Of a stretch of 64,000 nucleotides of DNA, positions 7,770 through 16,211 are shown piece after piece. Under the pieces are notes generated by a model. That model worked only from the letters and a program-made list of their open reading frames with translations. It was not told the origin of the DNA and searched no databases. A program made the position numbers and the translations under genes. This DNA is from CAVWDI01 sp963793095 (GTDB taxonomy: Bacteria > Chloroflexota > Anaerolineae > Anaerolineales > UBA4823). The DNA lies in NCBI GenBank assembly GCA_963793095.1, contig CAWBYY010000011.1, forward strand, positions 744,001-808,000, read 5' to 3'. How positions within the stretch are numbered: position 1 is the stretch's first letter; each line of letters opens with the position of its first letter.

Positions 7770-8718
7770 GGGTACAAAATAGGACCCGGATTCTACGTCC
7801 CCGAATCAGTCAAAGAAGAGCATTTTTATAAAAGCCCCACTTTGGTATATAAATAGGCCATTTAAGCTGAATTTTTATCAATTTTCAGCAAAAATCGCTA
7901 CTTTTAATCCACATTGGAGATATTTTGGAGTTTGTCATCAAACTCATGCATTCACCCATTGGGTGAAAGAAATGACTGCCGCTCCAAACAGCACGTAAAA
8001 ATCTTGAGGAAAAGAATTTCTGCAGGATAGGATGTTGCCTTGATCGATAAAATCGAATTCTCAGCCAGAAATCTCACCTCAAATGCCGGTTTATTGCTCT
8101 TACTCTAGCATGCCAGTAAAAATGGTCTTTTTGATCTGATTGATCACAACCTGGTTTTTGAGAACCCTTCCGCATAAAGTATATTTTTCTGGCTGGGAAG
8201 ATCATTAGAACGGCCAGAAGTGTGGTGATGAAGCTTTCTGAGAAATATCCTTATCAAGAGATATATAAAAAAAGCCTGTCTTAGAAATATCACCCTTCAT
8301 GTCTCAACCCGTTGTTTCGATTTAAACCTACCAGAAAAAATCATTTCAGATGGCCTAATTTGTGAAAGTGGATCACTAAATTTTATGCAAGCTGGAGGAA
8401 ATGATCCTAAAATTAAACCAAGGTTGTCAAAATCTTCATCCTTTGAGGTGAAAATGTTGCTCGAATTTATTCGACGTGGAATCTCGGCACTAAATAAATT
8501 GAGCAGGAAGAATCATATCGATAGTCGTTTATGAAATTGAGAGTATAATTATTGTGACGCGGAACTTCGGTTTTATTAACATAAATGGTTGAAAGGAGGG
8601 GAAAAAAAGAAAGTTAGATTTCCAAATGCCGACACTATAATCCTAAGCGAAAAGTATGTATTTGGCTGATCAATTTCAAAATCGGAAATTTATGAACTAA
8701 TAATAAAGGGAAATTCAA
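7770..8718. other. Long AT-rich stretch without recognisable genes
   Basis: About 950 bases are interrupted by stops in all six frames, with composition clearly more AT-rich than the genes on the left. A purine-rich GAAAGGAGGGG at about 8,591-8,601 looks like a ribosome binding site but has no open frame behind it. I found no repeat, tRNA or clear hairpin. It may be decayed coding DNA. Confidence 0.35.
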
Positions 8719-9093
8719 ATGAAAGTCAAACCTGCTTTTATTTATGGTGCTGTATCCATGCTGCTTTATGGAATTGGTCTGTTATTCATTCCATCAATCA
8801 TGTTCTCCTGGTTTGGCCTCACTCTACCCAAGGACCTTACATTTGTCGCGCAGGTATTTGGGGCTGCCCTTTTAGGATACGCTGTCATCTTTTGGATGTC
8901 AAAGGACGACATGCCTTCTGAAGCTCGAAGAAACATAATCTTGGGAGAAGTGGTTCATGCCCTAATTGCCACAATTATCTGGATTATCGCCATTGTTATG
9001 GGAATCGGGAATACGCTTATGTTCCTGCCTCTCTTCTCCCACTTATCAATGGCAATCTGGTTTGGTTTCCTCTATTATAAAGGGGTGAAATAA
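8719..9093 (+). CDS. Four-helix integral membrane protein, unknown function
   Basis: The 124-residue protein has four membrane spans (about residues 7-30, 42-60, 76-97 and 99-119) with a short charged loop, SKDDMPSEARRN, between spans 2 and 3. The start is supported by AAAGGG 10 bases upstream. Base composition is AT-rich like the surrounding DNA. The pattern fits small DUF4345-like or YoaI-type proteins, but I cannot assign a family. It stands alone. Confidence 0.65.
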   Translation: MKVKPAFIYGAVSMLLYGIGLLFIPSIMFSWFGLTLPKDLTFVAQVFGAALLGYAVIFWMSKDDMPSEARRNIILGEVVHALIATIIWIIAIVMGIGNTLMFLPLFSHLSMAIWFGFLYYKGVK

Positions 9094-9251
9094 GTCAACA
9101 TAATTTGGGATAATGCGGTTTTAATATCCTAAAAAAGGCGGGGAGTTTAAATAAGCTGCCGCACTCTAAAACGAAAAAAACTACCCGTCTAATTTACGTT
9201 TAATACAGAGATCAAGTATATATCTTTCTTGGCGCACTTTCACGATCCACG

Positions 9252-9653
9252 TCACCCTCGATGGTCGTCTCTACACTGGTGAGGTCGAATTAAAGGTTCG
9301 ACCAGAAACACCAGGTTCTTTTTCATCTTAAAAAGGTTTTCTTTACGCCATTCGCTTCTCTGCGCCTTTGCGTGAAAAATAGGAGCCCCTCCTGCCATAC
9401 TACCGTCCCGACCTCCGCATTTACTAATAGAGCTATCGCGTATGATATCGTCACTCGCCAACATGAATGCCGATAAAACTGCGACATCTTCATCTGTATA
9501 ACATAGTACTTTTATTGGTGACTGAATACCCATATCCCCATACCCAAGGATTACACTATGTAATTTCGCTATTAGTTCCATACCTATATAGACTATATAA
9601 CGATCTCCTAACTCTTCATTGGTAGTGAAAATCACTATGGTTTTTCTTCCCAC
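9252..9653 (-). CDS. Doubtful hypothetical ORF ending in a dispersed repeat
   Basis: A 133-residue frame. The first 80 residues look protein-like (MGRKTIVIFTTNEELGDRYI onward, with hydrophobic strands) but match nothing I know. The C-terminal part, including FHAKAQRSEWRKENL, is encoded by the 'CTCTGCGCCTTTGCGTGAAA' type dispersed repeat (about 9,345-9,380) common in environmental genomes. It may be a real short gene whose 3' end was overwritten by the repeat, or noise. Confidence 0.25.
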   Translation of the reverse strand: MGRKTIVIFTTNEELGDRYIVYIGMELIAKLHSVILGYGDMGIQSPIKVLCYTDEDVAVLSAFMLASDDIIRDSSISKCGGRDGSMAGGAPIFHAKAQRSEWRKENLFKMKKNLVFLVEPLIRPHQCRDDHRG

Positions 9654-9662
9654 AATTTGGAT

Positions 9663-9759
9663 AGGAGTAACACTCCTGCCTGGTATTGTGGATGTTACGC
9701 GGGTTCGATTAGCTTTTTCACTTGCAGACCCCGGGTGGGTGATTAGGAGTGTTACTCCT
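9663..9759. repeat. Second-family paired palindrome element (97 bp)
   Basis: AGGAGTAACACTCCT (9663-9677) and its exact reverse complement AGGAGTGTTACTCCT (9745-9759) bound a 97-base unit. Each 15-mer is itself nearly palindromic. The architecture (two self-complementary ends about 90 bases apart) equals that of the GTGCC.GGCAC elements, but the sequence is unrelated. Confidence 0.65.
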
Positions 9760-9833
9760 ATAAGGCATGCTATTCAGTTAATATTTTCCAGCCATTTTTC
9801 CCCGGTTGGAAAGCCGCCTCTATTTTGGTGGAT

Positions 9834-9935
9834 GTGCCAGGCACCTCGTGACGCTGCCCCCTCCTCGAGCCGCGGAGGCAGGCCTCCACTGTAGGCCTTA
9901 AAAACTGCCCCAGCTCGCCGCCGCGCTGGAGCTTC
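9834..9935. repeat. Dispersed repeat, copy B (TetR-tail-like) with REP palindrome
   Basis: GTGCCAGGCAC (9834-9844) is followed by about 90 bases that align with 6698-6790 and 11493-11585: a shared block GAGCCGCG.AGG, then GCCTCCACTG, then AGCTCGCCGCCGCG(C)TGGAGC. There is no gene here, so this copy is detached from any TetR gene. Confidence 0.6.
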
Positions 9936-9980
9936 CACAACAAAACAGGCGTTATGGCAGCTGCCCGGTACCGGCATAAA

Positions 9981-10018
9981 AAAAGAGCCGGCTTTCCCCC
10001 ACGCCGGCCCTTTTATTC
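9981..10018 (-). terminator. Rho-independent terminator of the toroid gene
   Basis: On the minus strand GCCGGC (10008-10003) pairs with GCCGGC (9992-9987) across a 10-base loop, followed by TCTTTTTTT. It lies about 20 bases beyond the stop codon of the secreted toroid gene at 10038. Confidence 0.7.
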
Positions 10019-10037
10019 GCTTATTAGTATCGGGTTA

Positions 10038-11103
10038 TCACTCCCCCGTAAACGGTTCTGCTTTGCCGGAGTTCAATTCGCGCATCCAGGAGGAGTTCAT
10101 GACCTGGTAATTGCCGTAATTAAACCCGTCCAGGGTGTAATTTGAGCCGACCGTGGATGCCAGCGCCCTGAGCGCCTCGCCGTCCACCTCGGGGTATTCG
10201 TATCCGTCCTCCAGCCAGCCGCCATCGTCCTCCTGGTTCTCGGCGATCCAGCGCGCCAGGTCGTTGGCGTACCTGTGGGCCGCCCCGCCCACGGCCCGGA
10301 AGGCCAGCACTGCGTAGGCAGTGTCCTGGATATAACCGCCGACGCCGGTGTCATCATCGACCAGCTGGATCAACATGGTCAGCAGGGTTGTGACATCTGA
10401 ATTGTATGTCTCCCCGTACCCGCAGTAGACCAGCGCCCGCAGGGAAGCGGCCACGTTCAGGGCGTGCCACCAGGTATCAGTCCCGTAGTAGAAAGTATCA
10501 CTCGTATCCGCCAGGATCGCGGCGGCGCCGTCCGCCCAGGTTGTGTCGCCCGACAGGTAGGCTGCTTCCATGAAGAATGCGATATCCCAGGTGCTGCGCT
10601 GCGGTTGATTGACCGGAACAGGGCATCCAGAGACCGCGGCGGTCGGGTAGGATATTTTGAGGTTGTTCCACTCCGACGACAGCCCTTGTCCGCATACTGC
10701 GGGTCTCCGGTTGCCAGGCTGAGCATGTGCAGGAAAACCACGTCCGCCGCGGTTAGGCGTGGATAGTGTGGTGGGAGTGAGGTTGCGCCTGCTCCCAGGT
10801 GCGTCCATGATAAAGCTGGGCCGCGTCCTTGGCGGCGTCCAGGTAGGCCTCGTCCTTGGTGTCGTTGTAGGCTTCCAGCAGCCCGAGGGCGGTCGCGCCG
10901 GTCAGGTTGGTGGCGTTGTAGGTGCTGCCCACGTACCAGTACCAGGTGCCATCCCAGCCGGTATCCGTCCTCTGCAGCTCGACCACCCGGTCAGCAGAAG
11001 CGAGAATCGCCGGGCGGCGGGCTTTAGAGCCAGCCAGGGCGCCCGAAGCGGTAATCGCCAGCAGAATAATAACAATAATCGTTACATTAATTGTTCGTTT
11101 CAT
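10038..11103 (-). CDS. Secreted alpha/alpha-toroid protein (broken by frameshifts)
   Basis: The start at 11103 gives a classic signal peptide (MKRTINVTIIVIILLAITAS, cleavage after GALA). The first frame covers the signal and a helix pair (VVELQRTDTGWDGTWYW), then stops near 10,753. The middle (DVVFLHMLSLATGDPQYADKG) is in another frame at about 10,740-10,680. The C-terminal 190 residues (ISYPTAAV to 10038) are in a third frame and contain repeats such as GGYIQDTAYAVLAFRAVGG and DDGGWLEDGYEYPEVDGEAL. Repeated helices with QxxGGW-like turns are typical of terpene-cyclase/prenyltransferase-like alpha/alpha toroids. The signal peptide argues for an extracellular role, for example in protein or polysaccharide binding. 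All parts are retained, so two indels explain the breaks. Confidence 0.6.
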
Positions 11104-11415
11104 AAGTATTTTCCCTCTCCCATTCGATTGACTTGGTTTTGTTATGGAAAATTCGATTATTCTGGGAAACGGGCGATACTCACCTCCTCACATCTCTTAT
11201 GGTCAGCTGGCGGTAAGTACGGTGAGAAATTTCTTTGTGAAAAATTTTGTGCGGCTGCGGTGTTAATTACCAATAAAGATTTTAATGTAGATTTTAGAAA
11301 TGTCAAGTATTTGATGCTTTTCCCGGTAATTGTCACAAGTTGCTGGGTAAAAGGCGGCTTTGCGGGGTCGATTCACTGTTTTGATCGGCCTGATCACCGC
11401 CCCACGCGGTTGAAA
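11104..11415. other. Gene-free stretch upstream of the toroid gene
   Basis: About 310 bases carry the 5' region of the toroid gene. There are no open frames of note and no clear promoter. The right half is AT-rich (about 11,215-11,340) before the next REP-like element begins. Confidence 0.35.
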
Positions 11416-11503
11416 GTGCCAGGCACATCCAATATGTAAAAGTTTACCGGCTTGTTATCCGCAATTGGATGGTTATCTCCACCAGCAAAGAAGTGCCTGG
11501 CAC
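11416..11503. repeat. REP-like doublet element (88 bp)
   Basis: GTGCCAGGCAC (11416-11426) and GTGCCTGGCAC (11493-11503) are exact reverse complements bounding an 88-base unit, the same length as 6621-6708. The interior block CATCCAATATGTAAAAGTTT then ACCGGCTTGTTATCC aligns with the other copies. Its right end adjoins copy C of the TetR-tail-like repeat, the same arrangement as at 6621-6790. Confidence 0.75.
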
Positions 11504-11585
11504 TTACAGTGAATCTCCCCCCTCCAGCCGCGCAGGTATGCCTCCACTGAGTCCTCAGAAGCCGCCTCCAGCTCGCCGCCGCGGA
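11504..11585. repeat. Dispersed repeat, copy C, forming the 3' end of the C39-like gene
   Basis: The block CCAGCCGCGCAGGTA (from 11522) followed by GCCTCCACTGAG and CCAGCTCGCCGCCGCG is about 85 percent identical by eye to the tail of the TetR gene at 6728-6790. On the minus strand it supplies the last residues (RRRAGGGF) of the C39-like protein in one frame. In another frame it encodes a TetR-tail-like peptide (RGGELEAASEDSVEAYL). Confidence 0.65.
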
Positions 11586-12949
11586 GTGAAAGGCACCCAG
11601 CCCGTCGCGCAGCATCCCACGATCAGGGCTCCAGCCGGCCGGGCATGCCCGGATATTCGAAAAAGTGCTCCTGCAGCATTGCGGACCGTCCTGCGCAAAT
11701 CAGCCAGGTATTCGCCCGAAGCCTCCACTGAATCTCCCAGCGGGTCGATGCTCCCATCCAGGTAATGCTCCTTGAAGGCAGCCCGGATCTGGGCGGTGGA
11801 GAGCTGCATCCGCTCGTAAAGGATGTGCAGGGCGAACATCCACTCCCATTCATCCGTCCGGCCCTGCTCTTCCAGGTGCTCGGCGCTGATGCCTGCGATG
11901 TGGCCGTAGTGGTAGGCGCCCAGGTCCAGGTAGGAGACCATGTCCAGCGGCAGCCTGCCCGCCAGGGATAAGACCGCCCGGAAGCGGCCCTCCTCCAGGT
12001 CCTCCAGCAGGGCATCCAGGCCTTCCCCGGCGCCGTAAGCCATCCGCCCGCTCCAGCCCGGGCCCAGGTAGGACCGCCAGGTTTCATCGCTGTCATAAAC
12101 ATCAGCGTCCCCGGCGATCTTGGCGGTTATGCGCTCGCGCACGGACCGCTCAATCTCAGCCAGGCGGTTCTGGTCATAGCCCCCGCCCGGGCTTTTGTCC
12201 GGGATGCGATAAGTGTGGGTGATGCGCTTGAGCTGCGGGACCTGGCAGTGGGCGATCCGGTCGATAAACTCGTCCCGGGTGTATTCGATATCCCGGCCTG
12301 TTCCGAACCAGCCCCCGATCGGGTCGTGCATGATCACCAGGGTCGGGTCTGTGCTTTTATCCATCCCGACCACCGCCCCGTAGTGCATGTCCGGCCTTTC
12401 TTCCATCCCTTCCCACCAGAACGGGTCCATCCCGGCCGGGCCTATCATCTGCCCGTCTCCGGTCTCGGTCACGTTCATCCAGCCCTGGCAGACCTGGACC
12501 GCCGCCCCGCCTTCCAGCCCGTCCCAGACCCTTTCAAGGTACTCGTCCCAGTCCGGCTTGGCTTCCCGCGGGTTGGCGCCGGGGGGCGTGTAGCCCGGCG
12601 GCAGTTCCAGGATGTATTTGTAGCCGAACAGGTCTCCCAGGAAGGCGCTGTTTGCCAGGTCCCAGCCGCCCGGCTCGAGGGTGAGCCCCCCGGGGACGTA
12701 GTTGATGCTGGCTGCCTTGGTCGAATAATACAGGGAAGTTTCGTAGCTGATCCGCGGATCTAAAGAGCCAAGAACCATGGCTCGGGTGGTCAGCACTCAA
12801 TCCAGGCGCTGGCGCTGGTGGTAGTAGGGCACGTATTCGAGGATAATTGCATCCTGCAGGGCGGGCCTGGCTGTGCCCACCCGCCTTCCTGTTTTTATTT
12901 CCCTTCCTTTTAAATAGTCTTCCGTTGGAATCTGTCCCGGTGTGGTCAT
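11555..12949 (-). CDS. C39/BtrH-like papain-fold protein with in-frame TGA at the catalytic Cys
   Basis: An ATG at 12949 with a GGAGG site opens a frame of 50 codons ending EYVPYYHQRQRLD. Codon 51 is TGA (12799-12797), and the same frame continues uninterrupted for 413 more codons from GTG 12796. In C39-like peptidases a Gln (here VPYYHQ) is followed about six residues later by the catalytic Cys and a helix. The TGA sits exactly there, before VLTTRAMVLGS. The other catalytic elements are present: MHYGAVVGMD (His) and VIMHDPIGG (Asp). So the protein is a papain-fold peptidase or acyltransferase lacking only its nucleophile codon. Options are a nonsense mutation, a base error, or selenocysteine; a 6-bp hairpin with a GGUU-containing loop follows the TGA. 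Without readthrough, the product would start at 12796 and be inactive. The last 15 or so residues derive from the dispersed repeat. Confidence 0.6.
12765..12783 (-). promoter_or_regulatory. Candidate bacterial SECIS-like hairpin after the in-frame TGA
   Basis: Counting from the base after the TGA, nucleotides 14-19 (GAGCCA) and 27-32 (UGGCUC) form a perfect 6-bp stem with the 7-base loop UGGUUCU. The bacterial SECIS model asks for an apical loop with G in its first two positions about 16-37 bases after UGA, and this meets it. Short stems are frequent by chance, so the support is modest. Confidence 0.3.
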
Positions 12950-12966
12950 TTTATGCCTCCTTGTTA

Positions 12967-13002
12967 ATTAAAAAACCGGACATATATTGTGAACAGGTCC
13001 GG
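12967..13002 (-). terminator. Terminator upstream of the C39-like gene
   Basis: On the minus strand CCGGAC (13002-12997) pairs with GTCCGG (12981-12976) and is followed by TTTTTTAATTAA. It would end transcription from the maltose-acetyltransferase-like gene upstream and lies a few bases before the C39-like ribosome binding site. Confidence 0.65.
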
Positions 13003-13190
13003 CAGAGTGGTGGGGGCTGGGTTGTTTTTGCCGCTGCGGTGGTATTCGGGCAGTGCTGCTCCTGGCTATATTAAACCAGATTATCGTCTGATTGGGCTTT
13101 ACAACTTCGTAAAGGCAAATCCGGTTATTTCCAGAATACGGGGTTTAAGCGTTGTTTGCGTATCGGTATCCGCTTACCGCCATCCGTCTG

Positions 13191-13756
13191 TTATCCCTGC
13201 TCGATCTCTCTGATCACCCTGGCGGGGTTGCCCGCCACGACCGTGTTTGGCGGCACGTCCCTGGTGATGACCGCCCCCGCCCCGACCACCGCGTTGCGCC
13301 CCACCGTCACCCCCGGCAGCAGGATCGCGCCGCCGCCGATCCAGACATTGTCCTCGATTACGTTACCGGGCTGGCTGTTTCCATGCCCCGGATGCGGGCT
13401 TCCGCCTGAAGGTGGTGGGCGACAGTGTAGATCTGGACAACGGGCCCGATCAAAACATGGTCCCCGATCCGGATCCGGTTGTTGTCGAAAAAGGTGCACA
13501 TAAAATTGATATAAACAGAGTCGCCGATGGTAATATTCTCTCCGTAGCTGCAGTAGAAAGGCGGCTCGATGTTTGAAGAACCCCCGATGTGTCCCAACAT
13601 CCGCTCGAGGATAGAATCTCTTTCAGGCCCGGCTTCGCTCAGGTTGTACATCCGGTACAGCACCTTGGCTTTCTGGCGTTGCGCTTCAAGCTCCGGATCA
13701 AACAGGTTGTAGTTTTCCCCGGCCAGCATTTTCTCTTTTTCGGTTTTTGAAGGCAT
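13191..13756 (-). CDS. maa: Maltose O-acetyltransferase-like hexapeptide acyltransferase (one frameshift)
   Basis: The N-terminal frame (13756 to about 13400) has the Maa domain (KEKMLAGENYNLFDPELEAQ) and the first left-handed beta-helix turns (CSYGENITIGDSVYINFMC, IGPVVQIYTVAH). It then loses similarity. The frame from about 13390 to 13191 continues with the rest of the helix (VIEDNVWIGGGAILLPGVTV, VVGAGAVITRDVPPNTVVAG, NPARVIREI). Together they give about 188 residues, normal for acetyl-CoA-dependent maltose/galactoside O-acetyltransferases. The catalytic His lies in the AHH motif. A single base lost or gained near 13,390 explains the split. It stands alone in front of a terminator. Confidence 0.8.
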
Positions 13757-13848
13757 CTGGCTGCTCCTTTTTTACTGATTAAAACTATTTTCTTTGATTG
13801 CTCAATTTCCTGTCTGGGCGTGGCTGTATTTTGATAACCTGGCGCTGG

Positions 13849-14657
13849 TCAGCGGGTAAATTCAGCCTGCTTCATAACCGGAGGGTACGTCACCCCGAGA
13901 AAATACATCCCCAAATCACCCAGCCCGCATTTCCCACAGACCCGCTGTGAGGGGATGTTTTCAGGGCGGACGCCAGTATGGACAAGCTCCGCCGAAAATT
14001 CTTCATAGCTGGCCAGAATAATCCGGGCAAGCAGCAGGCTGGCAAAACCTTTCCCCCGCTGGCCGGGCTCAGTCGCCAGAAATCCAACATGGGCTGCCTT
14101 CCCGTATATCCCATCCGGGTTGTGCCGGAAAATGCCAGCCCCGGTTGCAGCCGCTTCGCCATCGGGAGCCGTTATCATCTCGGCCACAGCCGGGATATTC
14201 TGGCCCCGTAAAATGTAACCGGGCAAAGGCGCAACCCCGCAGCTCTCCATCAGCTCCTGGAATCTGAGCAGCCGGTTTGGACGGGTTTCCGCGGTAATTC
14301 TCTCAATCCGGTAGCCGGGTGGAAGGCGGTTTGAAGCCGCGACCGAATAACAGCTCAGCTTTGTTTTTTCATCTGACACGAGGTGCTGCCAGATCCCCAC
14401 CTTGAGTCCGCCTGTTTCTAACGCGGAACGCAGATCATCAAGGATATCTGCTCCTGTAAATGCCAGCGATAAAAAACCCAGTTCCATTGCCAGCCCGGTG
14501 ATATCCTGGACTTCTTCAAGCCCCGGGTCATCGATGCCGATCGCCCGCCCGACGAACGACAAACGCGGGTGGTTTTAAGGTACGGCCAGAGCCGGTAGTA
14601 ACGCTGCTGGAGATTTATCTGGGTTTTATTGCCGAAAAACTCGAGCTCTTCCATCAT
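13849..14657 (-). CDS. GNAT acetyltransferase (one frameshift)
   Basis: The N-terminal 30 residues (MMEELEFFGNKTQINLQQRY from 14657) are in one frame. From about 14,565 the protein continues in a second frame (RAIGIDDPGLEEVQD onward) to 13849. The C-terminal third holds the acetyl-CoA-binding motif of GNAT enzymes, VGFLATEPGQRGKGFASLLL, and the strand VHTGVRPENIPSQRVCGKCG. The substrate is unknown. The repaired product is about 269 residues. It lies upstream of the Maa-like gene on the same strand, 92 bases away. Confidence 0.7.
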
Positions 14658-14887
14658 ACCGTCCGTGAATCCGGCCGCCGCCGTGAACCCGGATAAGAAT
14701 TATTCCCTCCCGCCAGCATGAGCCCGGTCTGACAGACGCCAGACGGGATCAGAAACTGGACAGATTGTCCTTATATCTGTTACAAAAAATGATTATATCA
14801 ATTAATATACGGTTGGAATGGAAAAAGGATTCAAAAAAAACGCAGCCCACCTCGAAGGTGGGTCCCACTTGACAGGATTCAGTATAA

Positions 14888-14976
14888 GTGCCTGGCACAT
14901 CTTCTTGATCAGGGTTTCAACCGGTGGGAGATTGGGATAAGCTGATTAAATCCACAAGCATAAATGTGCCAGGCAC
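14888..14976. repeat. REP-like doublet element (89 bp)
   Basis: GTGCCTGGCAC (14888-14898) and GTGCCAGGCAC (14966-14976), exact reverse complements, bound an 89-base unit. The interior begins CATCTTCTTGATCAGGGTTT then CAACCGG, alignable with the other copies. It lies alone in the intergenic space between the GNAT gene and the cold-shock gene terminator. Confidence 0.75.
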
Positions 14977-15054
14977 TTGCCTCTGTTCACTTTATGATCT
15001 TATTTTCACACGAGTCGCTATAGTTATTCCATAAAATTAGCAGGTTAACCAAAA

Positions 15055-15081
15055 ACAGGACCGCATCTAATGCGGTCCTGT
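15055..15081. terminator. Strong bidirectional-type terminator after the cold-shock gene
   Basis: A perfect 12-bp stem (ACAGGACCGCAT / ATGCGGTCCTGT) with a 3-base loop is flanked by an A-run on the left and a T-run on the right. It can terminate the minus-strand cold-shock gene as well as plus-strand transcription. Confidence 0.85.
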
Positions 15082-15101
15082 TTCTTTTTTTGAGGTGCGT
15101 C

Positions 15102-15314
15102 TTAATTAATTAAAACGACATTCTCAGCCTGGGGGCCCTTCTGGCCTTCCACAACAGTGAACTCGACCCGCTGGCCTTCGTCCAGGTTGCGGAAACCGTC
15201 GCCAATGATCGCGGTGTAGTGCACGAATACATCTTCGCCGTCTTCACGCTCGATGAACCCGTAGCCCTTGCTGCCGTTGAACCACTTGACGGTGCCCTGT
15301 ATACTTTCGGACAT
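15102..15314 (-). CDS. cspA: Cold-shock domain protein
   Basis: A 70-residue single cold-shock domain. RNP1 (KGYGFIE) and RNP2 (VFVHYTAI) are intact, with the usual start GTVKWFN and end GPQAENVVL. These proteins bind single-stranded RNA and DNA and act as RNA chaperones in the cytoplasm. An AAAGGAG site precedes the ATG. About 150 bases of non-coding DNA upstream could hold a structured 5' leader as in other csp genes, but I cannot show one. Transcription ends at the strong hairpin 20 bases downstream. Confidence 0.92.
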   Translation of the reverse strand: MSESIQGTVKWFNGSKGYGFIEREDGEDVFVHYTAIIGDGFRNLDEGQRVEFTVVEGQKGPQAENVVLIN

Positions 15315-15469
15315 GATTTGGAACTCCTTTCAAAGAATATGTTGCTCTTTTTACATGGGTTCCAAATCAAGATACAGTCTTTCGAATCAGAACTTCTGTT
15401 AAACAAGCACCTCAGTTTACCTTTAAATTATGGGCAGAACATTAACCTTTTATTAGATTCCTGGCGATA

Positions 15470-15740
15470 CTAGACCTCGGTTAGAAAATGGACATCGGGA
15501 GGCCCAAGCACGCCGGCCTTTTCCATTGTGGCTTTCAGCTCGGGGGATTGAACGAATTTCCGGGCGTTTTCGAACGAGTTCCCAGCCGAATAGGATTGTC
15601 AGGCTGTTTGGGTCACTTTCGTCGCGGTAAATCTTGTCGGAAAGCTCGCCGCTGGCAGCGCGCACGTCGGCGTTTGAATCGTAGACCGCTTTCCATGCAT
15701 TGAAATCTTTTACCTTATGGTGCACAAGCATTTTGGACAT
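15470..15740 (-). CDS. ABM-like (antibiotic monooxygenase fold) small protein, one frameshift
   Basis: Starts MSKMLVHHKVKDFNAWKAVY with an AAGGAG site. The sequence to TILFGWE is a dimeric alpha+beta-barrel pattern of ABM/cyclase-like proteins. Just after, near 15,588, the frame must shift by one base to continue with a helix (FENARKFVQSPELKATMEKAG) and the final strand DVHFLTEV, ending at TAG 15472-15470. The repaired length is about 90 residues, as in the family. Function is unknown; many are small monooxygenases or stress proteins. Confidence 0.65.
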
Positions 15741-16211
15741 TTTTAAAACTCCTTTGGCGGTAGGTTTGGATTTGAGATCCTATTTATAATCCGGCTTAAT
15801 CCTGGGCGTTGTTATATTGCACTCTAAATGCTATAAATAAGACCTTAACTGTCTATATTATAATCCGGAATATTTAAATCAATGTGAGAATTGGATGAGA
15901 GCGCTCATTCAAGTAAGATTCAGTCCCCTGAAATCCGATAATTATGGGAGCTTTATAACAGCTTAATTTATTCTGGTGACCGTCACCCGCCTGGCGAGCT
16001 CAGGTCCCTGCCATCGCCGGCCCACAGGCGGAAACCGGCGCCCCGTTCTGGCCGTTGGCGAAGCGGACGTTGTTCAGGGTATCGGCTGCGCTGCGCCAGG
16101 TTTGGAGGGCTCCCGAACCGCTAATGTATAATTATTGCTGACACTGGGATTTCAACGCGGCCGCAGTATCCGAAAAAATCGCTCATTAATCAAAAGAGGG
16201 AGGGATGGTTC
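15741..16211. other. Intergenic, possible short coding remnant
   Basis: The left half is AT-rich. At about 15,975-16,125 the composition turns GC-rich, and the minus strand can be read as about 40 residues (LQTWRSAADTLNNVRFANGQ and onward) without a start. This may be a fragment of a lost gene. I cannot assign it and see no other feature. Confidence 0.3.

Noticed and set aside
9663..9935. Clustered short repeats considered as a CRISPR array
   Set aside because: Repeats are palindromic pairs with no regular spacer length and only one or two copies each; no cas genes.
15975..16125. Possible gene remnant on the minus strand (LQTWRSAADTLNNV...)
   Set aside because: Too short, no start codon, no family recognised; mentioned only as a composition change.
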